Shown here: one piece after another, positions 22,721 to 34,796 of the stretch
Layout: each line of letters begins with the position of its first letter
How positions within the stretch are numbered: position 1 is the first letter of the stretch
Assembly: GCA_030704615.1 (NCBI GenBank)
Contig: CM060731.1
Span: forward strand, 57,642,756 to 57,706,755
Direction: 5' to 3'
DNA: 64,000 nt
Origin: Takakia lepidozioides
Taxonomy: Eukaryota; Streptophyta; Takakiopsida; Takakiales; Takakiaceae
Made by a program: the position numbers and the translations under genes
Notes under the pieces: model-generated
Databases searched by the model: none
What the model was told of the DNA's origin: nothing
What the model saw: the letters and a program-made list of their open reading frames with translations, nothing else

Positions 22721-22859
22721 GCAAGTTAGCTGGTTGAGTGAACCTTTGATTGTTTGGAGTGACTGACATGATACGACCAACATGTGACAACAGGGAAGCC
22801 ACGTAGTTTTTTTCATTATTATAAAATGCATTATGCCACGTGGCACAATGCGGTGCGAC

Positions 22860-23157
22860 GCGGCGTTTGACATATGTTTTTTTTTAAATTAAAAAATTTA
22901 ATTTAATTTAATTTAATTTTTTTAAATCAATTGCGCCTCGCCACGTGGCGCGGCAGCGGCGGCTGCAATATGGTATATATGACTGCAGTAAGAGATATCA
23001 CTTGGTTCATATGACTGTAGTCATCCGGACCGTACCATCTTGTACTCATTGTATTGACTTGGTTTGCACGACTTACAGTCATAGAAGTCATATGTACCGT
23101 TTGGTGACTGCAGAATAGTCATATATACAGTCATAAATACACGATCTGTTGTAGTGA
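22860..23157. mobile_element. CACTA-like right end
   Basis: Ends ACGATCTGTTGTAGTG at 23157, the inverse of the CACTA terminus at 1970 and 7608, with TATGACTG and CAGTCATA words just inside. The left end is not identified; 22870-22925 is an AT-rich TTTAATTTAA run. Confidence 0.4.
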
Positions 23158-23699
23158 ATTGAATAGAATTACTTTGTGGTTTAAAAATTTGTACACAGTT
23201 ACCACAATCTGCAAGACCATCTATTAAACTATTTTGATGAAACAGATTGACATGATTCAGTGACAAAGCTTCTTGTCTTTGAACTTGCTAATACCCTTTA
23301 GTCGTTTGGTTTGATTTACTATTTCGATTTTGCTATTATCCAATATCGTTTGCACCGCTTAGGGACTCCAGGCAGTATTTAAAGTAGTGGGGATCCACGG
23401 GTGATGGTAGGGGCCGTGGCCGATAAAGTGTCCAGTTGTCAGGGAGATTATGAAGGTTACAAGTTCTCGCGGTGGATGGCTCAGATCTATTGAAGATCTG
23501 CATGAATGGCTCATATCCTAGGATCAAATAAAAGAAATGAATTTCGAAAGAAAAAGATGACATGGCGTATTATCCCACGGGGCATTACGCATAAGACCCC
23601 CCCGCCCACGAGATTGTACCCCGTAATTCCCCTGTCAGCTGTTGACGTGATATTCTGTCATATAAGGTCCTTGCAAATACAAAGGGAAAAATCCCGTAG

Positions 23700-23835
23700 G
23701 GTTTTACGTACTAGTGAATGCGCCCCCTAGGGCGCATTATGGCACCTAGTTCGTCCCTAGGTCTTGGCCTTGCCCTAGTGACTCATTAGGTGCCATAATG
23801 CGCCGTAGGGGGCGCGTTCCCTGGCGTAAACGAAT
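23700..23835. repeat. Foldback inverted repeat
   Basis: Arms at 23719-23748 and 23787-23816 are inverse copies (core GCGCCCCCTAGGGCGC against GCGCCGTAGGGGGCGC, then ATTATGGCACCTA against TAGGTGCCATAAT) with about one internal mismatch and a 38-bp loop. Weaker pairing extends outward (TTTTACG against CGTAAA). It would form a long hairpin, as in foldback MITEs. Confidence 0.7.
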
Positions 23836-25010
23836 TTTGGGGGAAAATTATGTGAGGCCCTGATTGGCTGCAGGGCATAAAAGTCAAACGGCCGATTAGG
23901 AGAGTCAAACTGCCGATTAGGAATGCAGAATGCACCATCACCGTGGAGCAACAATCTTCTGCTTCCTAATTTGCCTCAAAAACGGCATAATCTGCCCCCA
24001 AATTTTTTTACAAGCTTAGCTTGGGTTGTTCAGCCCTTGGGGGCCCTCTTCGGAAGGGTATCGATATTGCTTCACTGACGTGTGTGCATCATGAACTCCA
24101 AATAAAGCTTTGCGCAGGGCCACTGTCCCCTGCTTAATTTTTTTTAAAGTGCATTTGTTTTTTTGTCTTGCGTTTGCCAAAAGGCCCGCCCGACCGTACT
24201 ATATATATATATATATATATATATGACGCTTGCCGAAGCTAACTTAAATACAAGCCTCTTCCCCATGTGGGTACTGGCCTCTTTCGGGGGTAGGTTCTAT
24301 GGTAACAAGTGACCAGTTACTATGCGGCAAACTGGCCACTTTCAATCTTTCTTTTGTTGAGGATAATGGCTATTTAGTGAAGTGATGGCCGTGAAGTGTA
24401 ATGTTTGTAATAGTGGGGTGATATATTTCTGAGGCAGTTTAAGTAAATTTCTTTTAGGATTAGACTATTGTGACAGTGACCTCCCCCTCTAGCACGACGA
24501 TGATGATTGTCAGATGGGCAATGTTCCATCCATATTGGGAGGGCTAGAACTAGGGGTTTGTATTTTTCACGTTTGAACATAATGGATTGACAGAAGACAA
24601 ATTCAATGATATGAATAGTGAGGGAGGGAAGTGGACCTGTTGGTGCTACCGACAAGATGGGGAGTTATTGGACAAGAAGAAAATCTGGACATAATCTTAC
24701 CAGACATAGGTATGGGTGGTTAACGCATGTACACGGTAGCAACCATGAGGATATTTGAGTGGTCCGGTGGCCTACCTTGAGATGTGTCTGCATTAACGAG
24801 GTTGTACCATCTAGATTTAGGGTGTGTGAGAAGAAGTTTATGGAATTGCCAAACTCCTTGATTATGCCGAGTAATGTGAAGTCCATGGATAATAGGATGT
24901 GTATAGTGGAGAAGAAGATGCGGCCATGTGTGGACTAAAGTTTGTCTCTTAGTTAGTTAAGATGGAAGGCACATTTGTAGAAATGGTCGCCACCTTGTAG
25001 AGTCTCTAGC
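23836..25010. other. No gene seen; (AT)n microsatellite
   Basis: An AT dinucleotide run is at about 24199-24225. No coding region is supported on either strand up to the gag fragment at 25016. Confidence 0.5.
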
Positions 25011-25015
25011 TCCAG

Positions 25016-25400
25016 ATGCAAGAACTTCGTACCTGTACTGCCCAACTACAAGCTTATCAGTCTCAAGATCTTGGCAATGCTCTCAACAATCTGCAACAAC
25101 AAATTTCAGAGTTGAAGGAGTCGAACAATGGATTTTCAACCATACGAGTCTCTACTGCGACATCTCCTACTACGGTTCATCCACATCTTCAAGAAATTAT
25201 AAGAGAACCAAAGGTCAGCATGCCCGAGAAATTTGATGGGACGAGATCAAGATTTCGCGGTTTTGTTCAACAAGTACGATTGTTCCTACGACTATATCCA
25301 CAACGCTACCCCGATGAAGGTATTCAAGTGGGATTCGTGGCACCCTTCTATCAGGCACTGCCCTATCTTGGTTTGCACCGTTGTTAGAGAAATTCACATT
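25016..25400 (+). pseudogene. Ty3/gypsy gag fragment
   Basis: The plus strand reads QQQISELKESN, PKVSMPEKFDGTRSRFRGF and QVRLFLRLYPQRYPDE, then, one frame over, GTLLSGTALSWFAPLLEKF. This is the capsid region of gypsy gag proteins (common form PEKFDG...F..F...........F....Y......V......L.G.A..W). A frameshift near 25330 splits it. No pol domains follow. Confidence 0.7.
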
Positions 25401-26039
25401 TACTATACGATTTTGAGATTACCCATGTATTATCCGTATCGAAATCGGAGCATTTGCTTAATTTGGGCATCAGTGATTACTGGAGCCTTCCAAAAGCTAC
25501 GTAGCACGACGCATCGCGACGCGGAAATATGTATCTATATGTGGCCATATGTACGTAATTACCATGTACGCAGATACATACATGAGAGAGAGATGACTCC
25601 GGCATGGGCAAGTGGCTAATGTTCCTTTAGGGGGTGGGCCCTAGATACATATATGATTATAATATTAGTCTTGGTGGCATATATGACTGGATTTCTGCCA
25701 AGATGACATGGTATTAGTGACTTCAAAGTCATGTGGGCCCAAGGTGGGGGACTTTCTCTGCGTAAAACAAAACAAAGGTTACTTGAGAGATATGACTGAA
25801 ATCGCAGTCAAAACAGGAGTGATAAAAGACAAGATCTGTTGTAATGTTTCTCATCAATACTGTCACTCTAACCCTGGCCAGCGTCGTACCTCAACAATTT
25901 GATCGTTTTCTCCATACGCCTGTGAGATTCTGCTGCTGGTCTTCACCATCAAAAGACAACAACCCCCAGCCATCCCTCACTATTCCCCTGGCCACCTGGC
26001 TCCATTCCAAAGAGAGGGGTCATGGTGCTTGAATGCTAG
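25401..26039. other. No gene; degraded CACTA-like end
   Basis: Near 25831-25848 the words AGATCTGTTGTAATG resemble a worn CACTA right end, with TATGACTG words to the left. No coding sequence is supported. Confidence 0.35.
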
Positions 26040-26520
26040 TGGATTTGTGAAAATCCAAGTAATCTATGAAGCACTGAATCAAGGAAACTGATGAGAGGCT
26101 GACACGCGCTTTGTATTGCATGATCTGGGGGAGGAGCAAAATGAATTCTCTCTTTGCTACCACAATGAGAAGCTGGCCATTGGTTTTGGGCTGATCAGCA
26201 CGGCCCCTATGACCCCTCTCCATCTCATCAAGAATCTTCGGGTGTGTGGTGACTGCCACGCCTCCACCAAGTTCATCTCAAAGATTGTTGGCCGAGCAAT
26301 TGTTGTACGGGATGCAAACCGCTTTCACCACTTTGAAGATGGGGTTTGTTCTTGTGGGGATTACTGGTGAAACGATGTTTTTCTGGAAAGGTGCGAGTTC
26401 GTGCATCATCCACTGATCTGTGTAGCTACGCAGGTCACCCACCATTTCCTGAGAATATTGACAATGATGTACTGTTGATGGCATTTCCTGTGACATACCC
26501 TTGGGAATAATAGCGGGGTC
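26040..26520 (+). pseudogene. DYW-domain C-terminal fragment plus 3' flank
   Basis: Encodes the last ~80 residues of a DYW PPR protein: [34 protein letters not shown], then [15 protein letters not shown] and a stop at 26368-26370. It is nearly identical to 38060-38330, and the match continues past the stop (26371-26515 against 38331-38475), so it is a duplicated genomic segment rather than a conserved domain only. The HSE motif is changed (HNEK here). The upstream PPR array is missing. Confidence 0.75.
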
Positions 26521-27334
26521 TACCCAGCATAGGCGGTAAGTCAGCCCATAATTGCATTTGACTGGAGCAGGTAATGAGTGAAGGATGGATTTTGACTGAC
26601 TCTGGTGATAGTGGAAGGAAATCAGAGCGCGTCCTAATTCTGGTGTAGGTGGTGGAGCTTCACAAAAGTGTGAAGATGGAAGTGCGTACGATTCGCAATG
26701 AGCTTGATTAGAGGGGCAGCCCTGTGCTCAACATTTTAAATATGGACATGAATGTTGTCGAAAGCTAGCCTTAACCCACCATGCAAGGGACTACGTCCTC
26801 TGTGCATTGCCAAGGGGGGGGGTGTGAAGCTTTCAGCTCCAACAGCCCAGCCCTGTATTGCACTGCATGACGCAAGGGAACAGGGCGGCCTTGCGGCATG
26901 CGCGTGCACGAGAAGGCGGGAAGACGCTGCACTAGGCGCACGTGGGTCACAACATCTGACACAGCCACATCCTCGAAATTAGCATCTGTACATGACATGG
27001 AGAAGGCAATTTTGGATTTATTTGGAGGCAGGGTAATCAGTGAGAGCGACATTCTGTCTTGCAGTTTTTCCCGAGGCAGAAACTCGGCATAAGTTGCAAC
27101 AAGCTCTTCCCAAATGAAATCATAGGAATCTGCCCCACATCAAATGATCTTTCATGAGTCATCTAACAATGGATAAGTTCAACCCATTTTCACAGTTCCT
27201 TCGTATGTAGGTGTAAACTGGACTACAATGTTTCCTTGATTTAGCGTTACCAGGCGTGAGATGGAGAAACAAGTAATCAAAGTGCCATGGAGCACAGAGA
27301 GATGATGCACTGTAAAATCTGCTGGCAATATCCT
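26521..27334. other. No gene seen
   Basis: No family recognised in either strand. Short open frames at 26750-27090 have no supporting motif. Confidence 0.4.
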
Positions 27335-29034
27335 TGTCATGGTTTTAGTCATGCTTAACTAGAATTACCTACTTCTGGTTAACTAGGACATTTTGGATAT
27401 TTGTATTTGTTTTTTGTGTGTTGGGACTTCATTTGGTCTCATATGCCAAGTGAGGTGTCAAGCCTCACTTGGGACATGGGAAGGGGTTTTCCCCTTTGAG
27501 TGTTGAGGAGGGCTCCTTTTCTTGTAGTTGAGCCTTCATAAGCCTCTCTCACCTCCATAGCTCTAGGTATTGAGAAGGAGTGTGTTGAGGGTTTTGTAGA
27601 GTGGATTCATTAAGCAAAGGTGCCTTTGGCTTGACTTAGTTTATGTGATAGAGTGGATTTCACTTGGAAGGACTAGGGCTTGTTTTTAGTGTGATTGCTT
27701 CATGCTTAGAGAGCTTTCATTGTCTTCCACTTCTCTCATTTCTCACTGCAAGAAGATCACCTTATGCTTGTGAGTGCGGAGTGTAAAGATTAGTTTTGCA
27801 CTTATATGTTAAAGAGGTTGAGAGCTAGGAGAATTTAGCTCTTGTATCACAAGGCTTACAAGGGGTTGCAAGGAAGGGTGCTCGGGTGTTGCATGCACCA
27901 AGGAGTTGGAGAGCTTGAGAAGAAAGCTCTTGAGTCACAAGATTTTGCAAGGATTGCAAGGATGAAGTCTTGTGTGTGTGCAAGCATGGATTCTAGGGTT
28001 TGAGAATCCTTTGTATGCATTATGGAGTCAATAGTGTGTGCCATGGCTTGTGGAGAGTGACTAAAGGCTTGTTAGTGTTTATTTCACTATCAAGCTAGGG
28101 TTAAGCAAGTTCAAAGTGTAGATGTTGTGGAAGAGAAGCCAATGAGCTACATATGCTTGGGCTTGAAGACAACAATGGCAAACACTAAGAAGCTCAAGAG
28201 GTTTTGAAAGGGAGCATGTGAAGAAATCTTCCAATCATGGTGGTGTGGAGCCAAGCTTAGGGCGCCATTGGAAGGGCTTGGAGAACATATGGTGGGAAAT
28301 CCTTGAAGGGAGATCATCACTCAATCTATGCATAGCTTCACCCTCACTATGTAATGTGACAAGAGGGGGAGGCAATACTTGGCTATTCATGCTCTTGGTA
28401 GTGTGAGCTTTGTGGTGGATAGTTGACCAAGCAAGTTGTGCATGTGTGGAGCATGCTCTCTTGAGTTTGTAAGTTCAAGTTTGAGAAGGAGAGCTCTTGA
28501 ACTAGCAAGAGGTGAAGGCCTTGAGATCCATTTGTGTGTGAAGTGGAAATGTGTTGATTCATGTTACAATGAAGGAGAGCAACACATAGGCCAAGAGGTC
28601 ATGGAACATGCATTCAATGACCAAGGGGAGCACATGGATGATGGATTAGTGCAAGATCCCAAAGGAGGCATATGACGTGAGAGTGGGATCCAAGGTGGAT
28701 TGCTTGGGAGCATATTGTAAGTGACAAGCATTACTCCTACACATTGAGATAATTTGTATTGATTTGGAGCAATTGACAAGTGATAAGAAGACAAATGCAT
28801 GATTGCTCGGCAATGGAGATATGATAGTTTGCAATAAAATCCCAAGGACTAGAAGGGGGATTGATTTGGTGGCCAATGATTGCAAGTTGAGTTGGACCAC
28901 TCTTGGTTGCACATTGGGGTGGAAGAGAGCAAGAAGATGCCTCTTATGACCACCTAGAGACCATATTTTTGCTTGAGTAGAAGCATAGAAGTCAAGGACT
29001 TGCATTCTAGCTCTTCATTACAAACCCTAGTAGT

Positions 29035-29350
29035 GTATGCTCAGACTATACCTCTGTTAGTTTACCAAACAAGAGCTTGTCCATTTTACTATACCTCTAC
29101 TGAGGTATCACCATATGTGAACCCTAATTAGCTCAGACTATACCTCTGTTAGTATACCAAACATGAGCTTGTCTCTTTTACTATACCCCTGTTGAGGTAT
29201 CACCATATGTGAACCCTAATCAGCTCAGACTATATCTCTGTTAGTATATCAAATAGAACCCTCATTCTCATACTATACCTCTGTAAAGGTATCATCAATA
29301 TAAGGGACCCTAACAACCTCAGACTATACCTCTGTTAAGGTATCAACATT
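29035..29350 (+). repeat. Tandem repeat in retrotransposon leader
   Basis: About four imperfect units, each containing CAGACTATACCTCTGTTAG and GAGGTATCACCATATG with ACCCTAA. Units are about 95 bp for the first two, then shorter. The copy at 46.4-49 kb does not have it, so it is private to this copy. A GGAGGACTATTTGG minisatellite follows at 29385-29520. Confidence 0.75.
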
Positions 29351-30128
29351 GAAAGAACTTAGTGAAATTTAAGGGCATTTGGAGGATTGTTTGGAAGATA
29401 TTTGAGGGCCATTGGAGTATCATTTGGAGGACTATTGGGAGTCTTTGGAGGACTCTTTGGGGTCCTTGGAGGACTATTTGGAGTTCTTTGGAGGACTATT
29501 TGGGGTCCTCGAGGGCCAAGTTTTGGCAGGCTCTTTGGGCCTTGGTGTATTGTTTTGGAGTCCCATTGTGCAAGGATTGGGAGCCTTAGTGAGATTGTTT
29601 GAGAGACAACAAGAGAGTGTGAAGATAGGGTAGTGGGATGAGAACATGCTGGGATTAGGAGTTGCTTTAGTCTCTCTTCCTTGTAGTCTTTCACCCTCTC
29701 TGTAGGCCAAAACCTTTCAGTAGGTGGAGGCAAGAGTCAGTCCAGGTTTGGGCTGGGGTATCATTGCAGGAGCGACACTGTGGAGTATTTTTGGTGTGGG
29801 GGAGTTGCTATCTTGATTTTCTTGTGTTTGGATCCCCTCCACACCTGCATGCTTGACTGTGCGCCATGTTAGTTTTGTGGTAGGAGGTTGGTCCGGATTT
29901 GATCGTTGGCCAATCCTAGAGCGTGCTGTCGGTGATGACCAGTCAGACCATCATTGTTTCTCTTATGGTGAGGCTGGGTTGATGGGTTGGGCCACTTGTA
30001 GGAGAGTTGCATCCCGCACCCTTCTCCTCAGCTCCTTGTCCAAGATCCCATACCAGAACTGGACTGCTTGAGCTTCTGTAACCCCTTGGGTTACGTTTAT
30101 GAAGCGCCTTATGCGAGTGTAAGCCTCC

Positions 30129-30790
30129 CTAAACTCTCAGTAGATCTTTGTTGGAATTCTTGCAAGCTCCGCATGTCCTTATCCCTTGGTAGTTTCTCTT
30201 CAACTCCTCGAAGGACTCCACAACTGGGTTAAAGGCAGGCACGGGTGCTGGTGCTGCAGCAGGAGCTTGAGTGGATTTCCCAGCTCCTGTACCCCTTGTC
30301 CCACTACTAGTGCTTGCAGTTGGGGATGTTGGTATAGCTGCTGTCACCGCTGCCATTGTGCCTCTAGTCCTGGAGACATAGTTAGGTGACCAATACTCTC
30401 GCCACTCCTCAATCTCCACCGCATGTCCCCGCCTAAATTCATGGTAATCATCCATGGGCGGCCCCTCAAGGTGCTGGAATAGCCCCTTCCACGCCATAAA
30501 GGGCGTAAACAGTCGTGGATTGTGCATTTGCTGCAAATCATACCAACTGTCAAACTTATGTATGAAGTCATCAAGCTCGATGGTGCCCACAGCTCCAGAG
30601 TACCTACGTGGCCCCTTGGTATCTCCATACATCTTCTCCATCGTGTCCTACAACAATGACATGGGAATGACTTGCACCTTCGGCGAGAATCATCCTGACT
30701 CCGAGTCTGAACTTTCCTCAGAAGACATTGAAGGTGAAGGTGGCCTAAACCGTACACCTCATCTTGTGTACCCACATCACTTTCTAATAC
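30129..30790 (-). pseudogene. Gypsy gag fragment, inverted
   Basis: Minus strand: ELDDFIHKFDSWYDLQQMHN, LFTPFMAWKGLFQHLEGPPM, DYHEFRRGHAVEIEEWREYW, then an Ala/Thr/Pro-rich linker and FEELKRNYQGI. It is the same protein as 49440-49960 (plus). Upstream, SESEDGGFS-like acidic residues in another frame match 49300. It lacks the zinc knuckles. Confidence 0.7.
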
Positions 30791-31989
30791 TCTATCGAGT
30801 ACTATACTGGGAGAATCAAGGTTACAAGCAATATTGGCTGGTTCATCATAAAAAACTACACACTATCGAAAGTGGAAATGTACTTACCAAACAAAGCAAA
30901 AGGGCCTACTGAGAATTGACCTGCCAAGGGTTAACGGTTAACACCTCTCTCCCCCATTCCTGCGAGGCTTGGACGACAAAAACACGCTTGTAGTCGCTTC
31001 GGAATAGTGATTACTAGCCACGGAGGCCGCTTGTGATTCGTGCTTACGACCCAATAATGGAATATGGACCCTTACCCTTACTATGGATTATAGCATATGA
31101 ACATAAATAATATACCATATCGATTGCCACTGTCCGGCGCCTGGGAGAGTATATATACGAGCAAGCACCTCCCGACTTACTGGGGGGATTCCGGGGAAAG
31201 CAGTCCGTCCTCAGTAATATCTGTGGGCCTTGTCGCGCACAGGGCCCCCACCGTATATTTAAGTTGGATAACACCCCATCCCCCCCACCTTGCGAGGTGG
31301 ACTAACGAATTCAAGCGACAGGAAGGACTCGAGGTAATTCATCTTCTCTCTTCTGGAAAGAGGGGTGGGGCATGATCATCATCTGTCTTTTCTCCCTTCA
31401 TGCTCCTCTTCCATTCAGGCCGGGCACTGGTCTATAGAGTGTTTAAAACCTACTTCACAATGGTGGGACAGTACCCTTGACAAGGTGAGCTTTCTTCATG
31501 TGCGATGAGAAAGGGAGTTTGACTGAGCTCTGGTATGATCGTATTGTGTGGAGTGAAGTCAGAATCTCGCTTTGCTCTGCAAAACTGCTTTCACTGTGAG
31601 ACCGTGGCTGTTCAGTTGCTCCCTTGTCACTTTCACAGATCACTCCAAAATTTCCAGACTACAGACATAAGTTGGTTTAGCATATGTGTAAGTTTGGACA
31701 TGTTCGAATGTTCCTCAATGTGTAGAGTCCAGTGAAGCCCAAAGTGGCTTGCATGAATGTTGTTGAAAGCTCACTAGCCCTCCTCAATAAGGGAACTTGT
31801 CAAAACGTTGATGCTGTGAGAATTTTGGGGCAGAAAGGTCTACTGTGGAGCATGGAGCAGAGCTGGCACGAGTTTTTTTAGAGATCCTTCTCAGTGGTGT
31901 GACGAATGCAATTGCAAGGTGTGGCTTTCTTAATGTACGATGTGAAGAAGTTTGTCCATCCTGCAAATGTGGACTCTTTCTGTTAGTTA
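30791..31989. other. No clear gene; partial internal duplication
   Basis: 31480-31640 and 31900-32040 share words (GTGTGGCTTTCTT, ATGTGCGATG and CAGTTGCTCCCT / CAGCTGCACCTT) and look like two copies of one repeat. No gene is supported. Confidence 0.35.
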
Positions 31990-32560
31990 GTTTGAATCTA
32001 TGGCTGCTCAGCTGCACCTTCCCTCAACCATGACATTAGAAAACTCGAGGGTGACTTTGTTCATGGGTACCATGATACAGGTTTTTTATGTTTCCTTGAC
32101 AGACTCAAATGGGAAGGAGGCACTGGTTGACGAGGGTGTTATGGTCTCTTGGGATCCAATTTGGCGGGAGGTAGGTGAGGCTTTTGAGACAAATCTTATG
32201 AAGAGAGCGTCCAGACAGGTTTTCTCGGGCAAGATGTTCCATGTCTTGGATGGTGACCATCGGTTGCTGGCATGGATGAATTGCATTTCCAGGTTGCATT
32301 CACTAGAGAGAGACTGGCACTATGCTGTTGCCTCCATGGTGCTCGACGGTTCCCCTCACAGACCAATCCGAGATCACCTGCCTACAGACAGAAGCAGCAC
32401 ACACAAGAGGTGGTTCTGGATTGATGATCGGTTGAATCATCCATGGGTAGAAGAAAAGCTAGCTGCTTTCATGACACAAGGTCAAGGACAATGTGGTGAG
32501 GGCACCTTCTTCTTCAACATGTTTCAGCCTGTTTTTCCCTCTTGTCAGAGTGGTCCCTGA
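31990..32560 (+). pseudogene. Stand-alone ParB-like exon
   Basis: Open plus frame of 186 residues from ATG 32000. The key block is MVSWDPIWREVGEAFETNL, KMFHVLDGDHRLLAWMNCI and WHYAVASMVLDGSPHRPIRD. It aligns with the ParB-like domain of the minus-strand gene at 16544-16830 over spacing as well as motif (W...F..., DG[ND]HR.LAWM..I, WHYAV). After it comes KRWFWIDDRLNHPWVEEKL, which resembles the spacing of the PDF exon-2 tail. Fragments of the same frame are at 22310-22400 and 61170-61400. There is no methyltransferase domain nearby. It could be a real exon of the gene to its right (PDF-PPR-DYW) or an unrelated repeat. Confidence 0.5.
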
Positions 32561-32639
32561 TATTTCATGTTGAATTATTCTGCAAGTAAGCTGGTTGTGT
32601 GGATCTATGATGGTTTGGAGTGATTTTCACGTGTTACTG

Positions 32640-32774
32640 CCAATGTGGCTGCAGGAAAGTATCTCAAAACAGCTAACAGATACGAGGAGAAGCTGTGGAA
32701 TGAACACTTTTCCAACCCCAGTCAATGGTGGGGCAATCGAGGCAAAAAGGTGAATGCCTGTTAGATTACAGAGA
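32640..32774 (+). pseudogene. PDF-motif first-half exon
   Basis: Reads KTANRYEEKLWNEHFSNPSQ, then WWGNRGKK, ending at a GTGAATGCC donor-like site at 32752. This is the first half of the PDF motif of plant organellar single-stranded DNA-binding (OSB) proteins, which has the form LW...F..P..WWDNR..K...PDFKHK.....LW. Other copies: 34797-34917, 3530-3590 (minus), 3985-4062. The LINE at 32775 separates it from its second half at 34520. Confidence 0.6.
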
Positions 32775-34365
32775 GAATGTACTCTAAGACGTTGTTTGCC
32801 GTAGCCTTGTGGCCATTGACCCCGCGCCCAGTTTGAACGGAACACAAAGGGACAGAACCTACCTTTGTCAGGGGCTGACATCGGTAGTAAGACTTACCTT
32901 GAAATAAATAATTGATCCAGGTTTTCCAGATATCCTGTAGAAATCCCTTCACACAAGCATCAATCTGCTGTGTGTGGTTTGCCCAATAATTAGGCCCCAA
33001 ACGGGCCTGGGCTTTGGTCTCAGCCTCGAGATTTTCAAAGTTGGTAAACAGAGGTACAGGCACAATTCCCTTGATAGATTTGAGGAGAGCGTCTCTCTGG
33101 TGAGAGCAGGTTGCCCACACAACGGGCAATTGCACTCTCCTTTCCTTTCTGCTTCTGTTTTCTGTTCAAAGGTAGGCTTCCCGCCCTGAGTTTAAATTTC
33201 AATCTAGTGCCGAGAGTGGGTAGACCCTTGAGGTCATCCATGATGTCCTCCCCCATATCACAGACTGGAAACAAGTTCAGGGAAGTTTTCTGCCTAACTT
33301 CATTTTCATCAGACAATTTCCTGGCAACAGACATGGCTTTGGACACTACAGCCTCTAAGTCAGATTATCCAGCAGGGTCAAGACTTGCGGATTAAGATTC
33401 AGATCCTTGAGAATCTCTTCTACTCTCTTCTGCCAGGACTGACCCCACCATCTGACCTTGAATTCATCTCGTCAGGAGCTTAAGGAAGGGATGCCAAACT
33501 CACCCCGAACATTGGCTGTTTTGGAGCATGCTGACATGCACTCCTTAAGCACCCCCACTTGAATCGATTCTAGAGACTTAGCCTGGTTGGAGTTACCAAC
33601 CCATATTGCAGATGCGTACTCCAAGGCAGGTCTAATAATGCGACAAAGCATGGTTCTCTTGACCTCAGAATTGATCCCTCTGCAGTGGAAAAGTCTAGTG
33701 AGACCCAGCGCTTTGCACTTGCCAGTTTGAACAACTTTCTGAATATGTGCATCCCAATTACAGTTGGAGGAAAACTCAACGCTCAGGTATGTATAGGAAG
33801 GGAGGACCGGAATCTCTTGGCTACCCCACTGCCACCTGAGATCACTTCCTCCCTCTCCTCGGTCGTTGAATGCCACCACTGCACATTAACTGGCATTAGC
33901 CTCTATCCCCCAAAGGTCAAAGTATCTCTTCGCGCAGTCAATCAACTCCTGGAGGTTGGGAGGAGTCTCCCCTATGCCTGCGAAGTCATCCAAACAGAAG
34001 GGCTGGTATGGTGGCATCAGCCACCCTTAACCCAAATCCCTCACTCTCCACATCCTCGAGGTGTTGATTGATGAAAACATTGAAGAGCACAGGGGAGAGG
34101 GTACATCCTTGAGCTATACCTTGGTCTATGTCGAAGAAGTTGGACTTCTGTCCATTAACAGTGACACAACTTTTGGTGTGAGCATACAAGTTATGGACAA
34201 CTCTCCACATCTTTCCCTTGATCCCACATGACCAGAGTCGGAGCCATAGACCGTCTCCCCACACTGTCATAAGCCTTTACAGAGAGAAGCAGACAACAAG
34301 ATGCAATGCCAAGCTTTGCTGGAAATTGTCAGCCTCTCTCCCCGGCACATTTTCTAGGTCTTGGG
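32775..34365 (-). mobile_element. LINE insertion (truncated)
   Basis: Minus-strand pieces in order: VWGDGLWLRLWSCGIKGKMW, VTVNGQKSNFFDIDQGIAQG, CTLSPVLFNVFINQHLEDVE (reverse transcriptase); YLSVEFSSNCNWDAHIQK, NSEVKRTMLCRIIRPALEYA (C-terminal to RT); KFKLRAGSLPLNRK and CSHQRDALLKSI (zinc-knuckle-like tail). Stops and frame changes lie between them, and the 5' half is missing. It splits the PDF intron repeat: left flank at 32774 and right flank at 34366 rejoin to match 34920-34990. Confidence 0.7.
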
Positions 34366-34760
34366 GAGCAATTCAGCTTAGGAATTAGTGTGTGATGAGC
34401 AGGGTTGGGGTGTTTGCTAGAAAAGATTTAGGCTGTCATTGTCAGCTGCTAGCAGCAAGGGGCCTCATCTATGCATATTGGTGCCGAGGCATGGATAGCT
34501 GAAGGAGCCGGGATGGAGTGTGGGTCCAGATTCACCTAAGCAGACCGGATTTCAAGCACAAAATTACCTATGATCCCCTGTGGATCTATAGCTACAAGAA
34601 ACTTGCATGGATAGATGGTCAACTGGTGGCGGCAGTGGCAGACCAACTGATAAAACCAGGCGCCGCTAATGAAGGCACCTTCTTCAACACATTTCAGCCT
34701 GTTTTGACCTCTTATCAGAGTCGTCCCTAATAGTTCGTGTTGAATTCTGCAAGTTAGCTC
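34366..34760 (+). pseudogene. PDF-motif second-half exon with upstream intron repeat
   Basis: Intron-like repeat 34400-34525 ends GGTCCAG, then the frame reads IHLSRPDFKHKITYDPLWIY, SYKKLAWIDGQL and a tail that ends at a stop near 34730. It pairs with the first-half exon at 32640-32751 but is now 1.7 kb away because of the LINE. A second exon pair lies directly downstream. Confidence 0.6.
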
Positions 34761-34796
34761 GTTGGGTGGATCTACGGAGGTTTGGAGTGATGTTGA

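Larger units (their letters stand above)
27335..30790 (+). mobile_element. Retrotransposon copy: LTR-like end, leader, inverted gag
   Basis: 27335-27745 matches the 366-bp terminal segment at 46373-46738 and 53183-53548 (starts TGTCATGGTTTT). The following leader, with its AGCTCTTG and CAAGG-rich sequence, tracks 46739-49030 to about 29980. There the match flips: 29984-30790 is the reverse complement of the gag region at 49240-50040. So this copy has the same 5' structure but an inverted gag segment. No protease, polymerase or 3' end follows. Confidence 0.65.

Noticed and set aside
29035-29350. CRISPR-like array
   Set aside because: Units are long, imperfect and adjacent, with no constant-length unique spacers, and the genome is eukaryotic.
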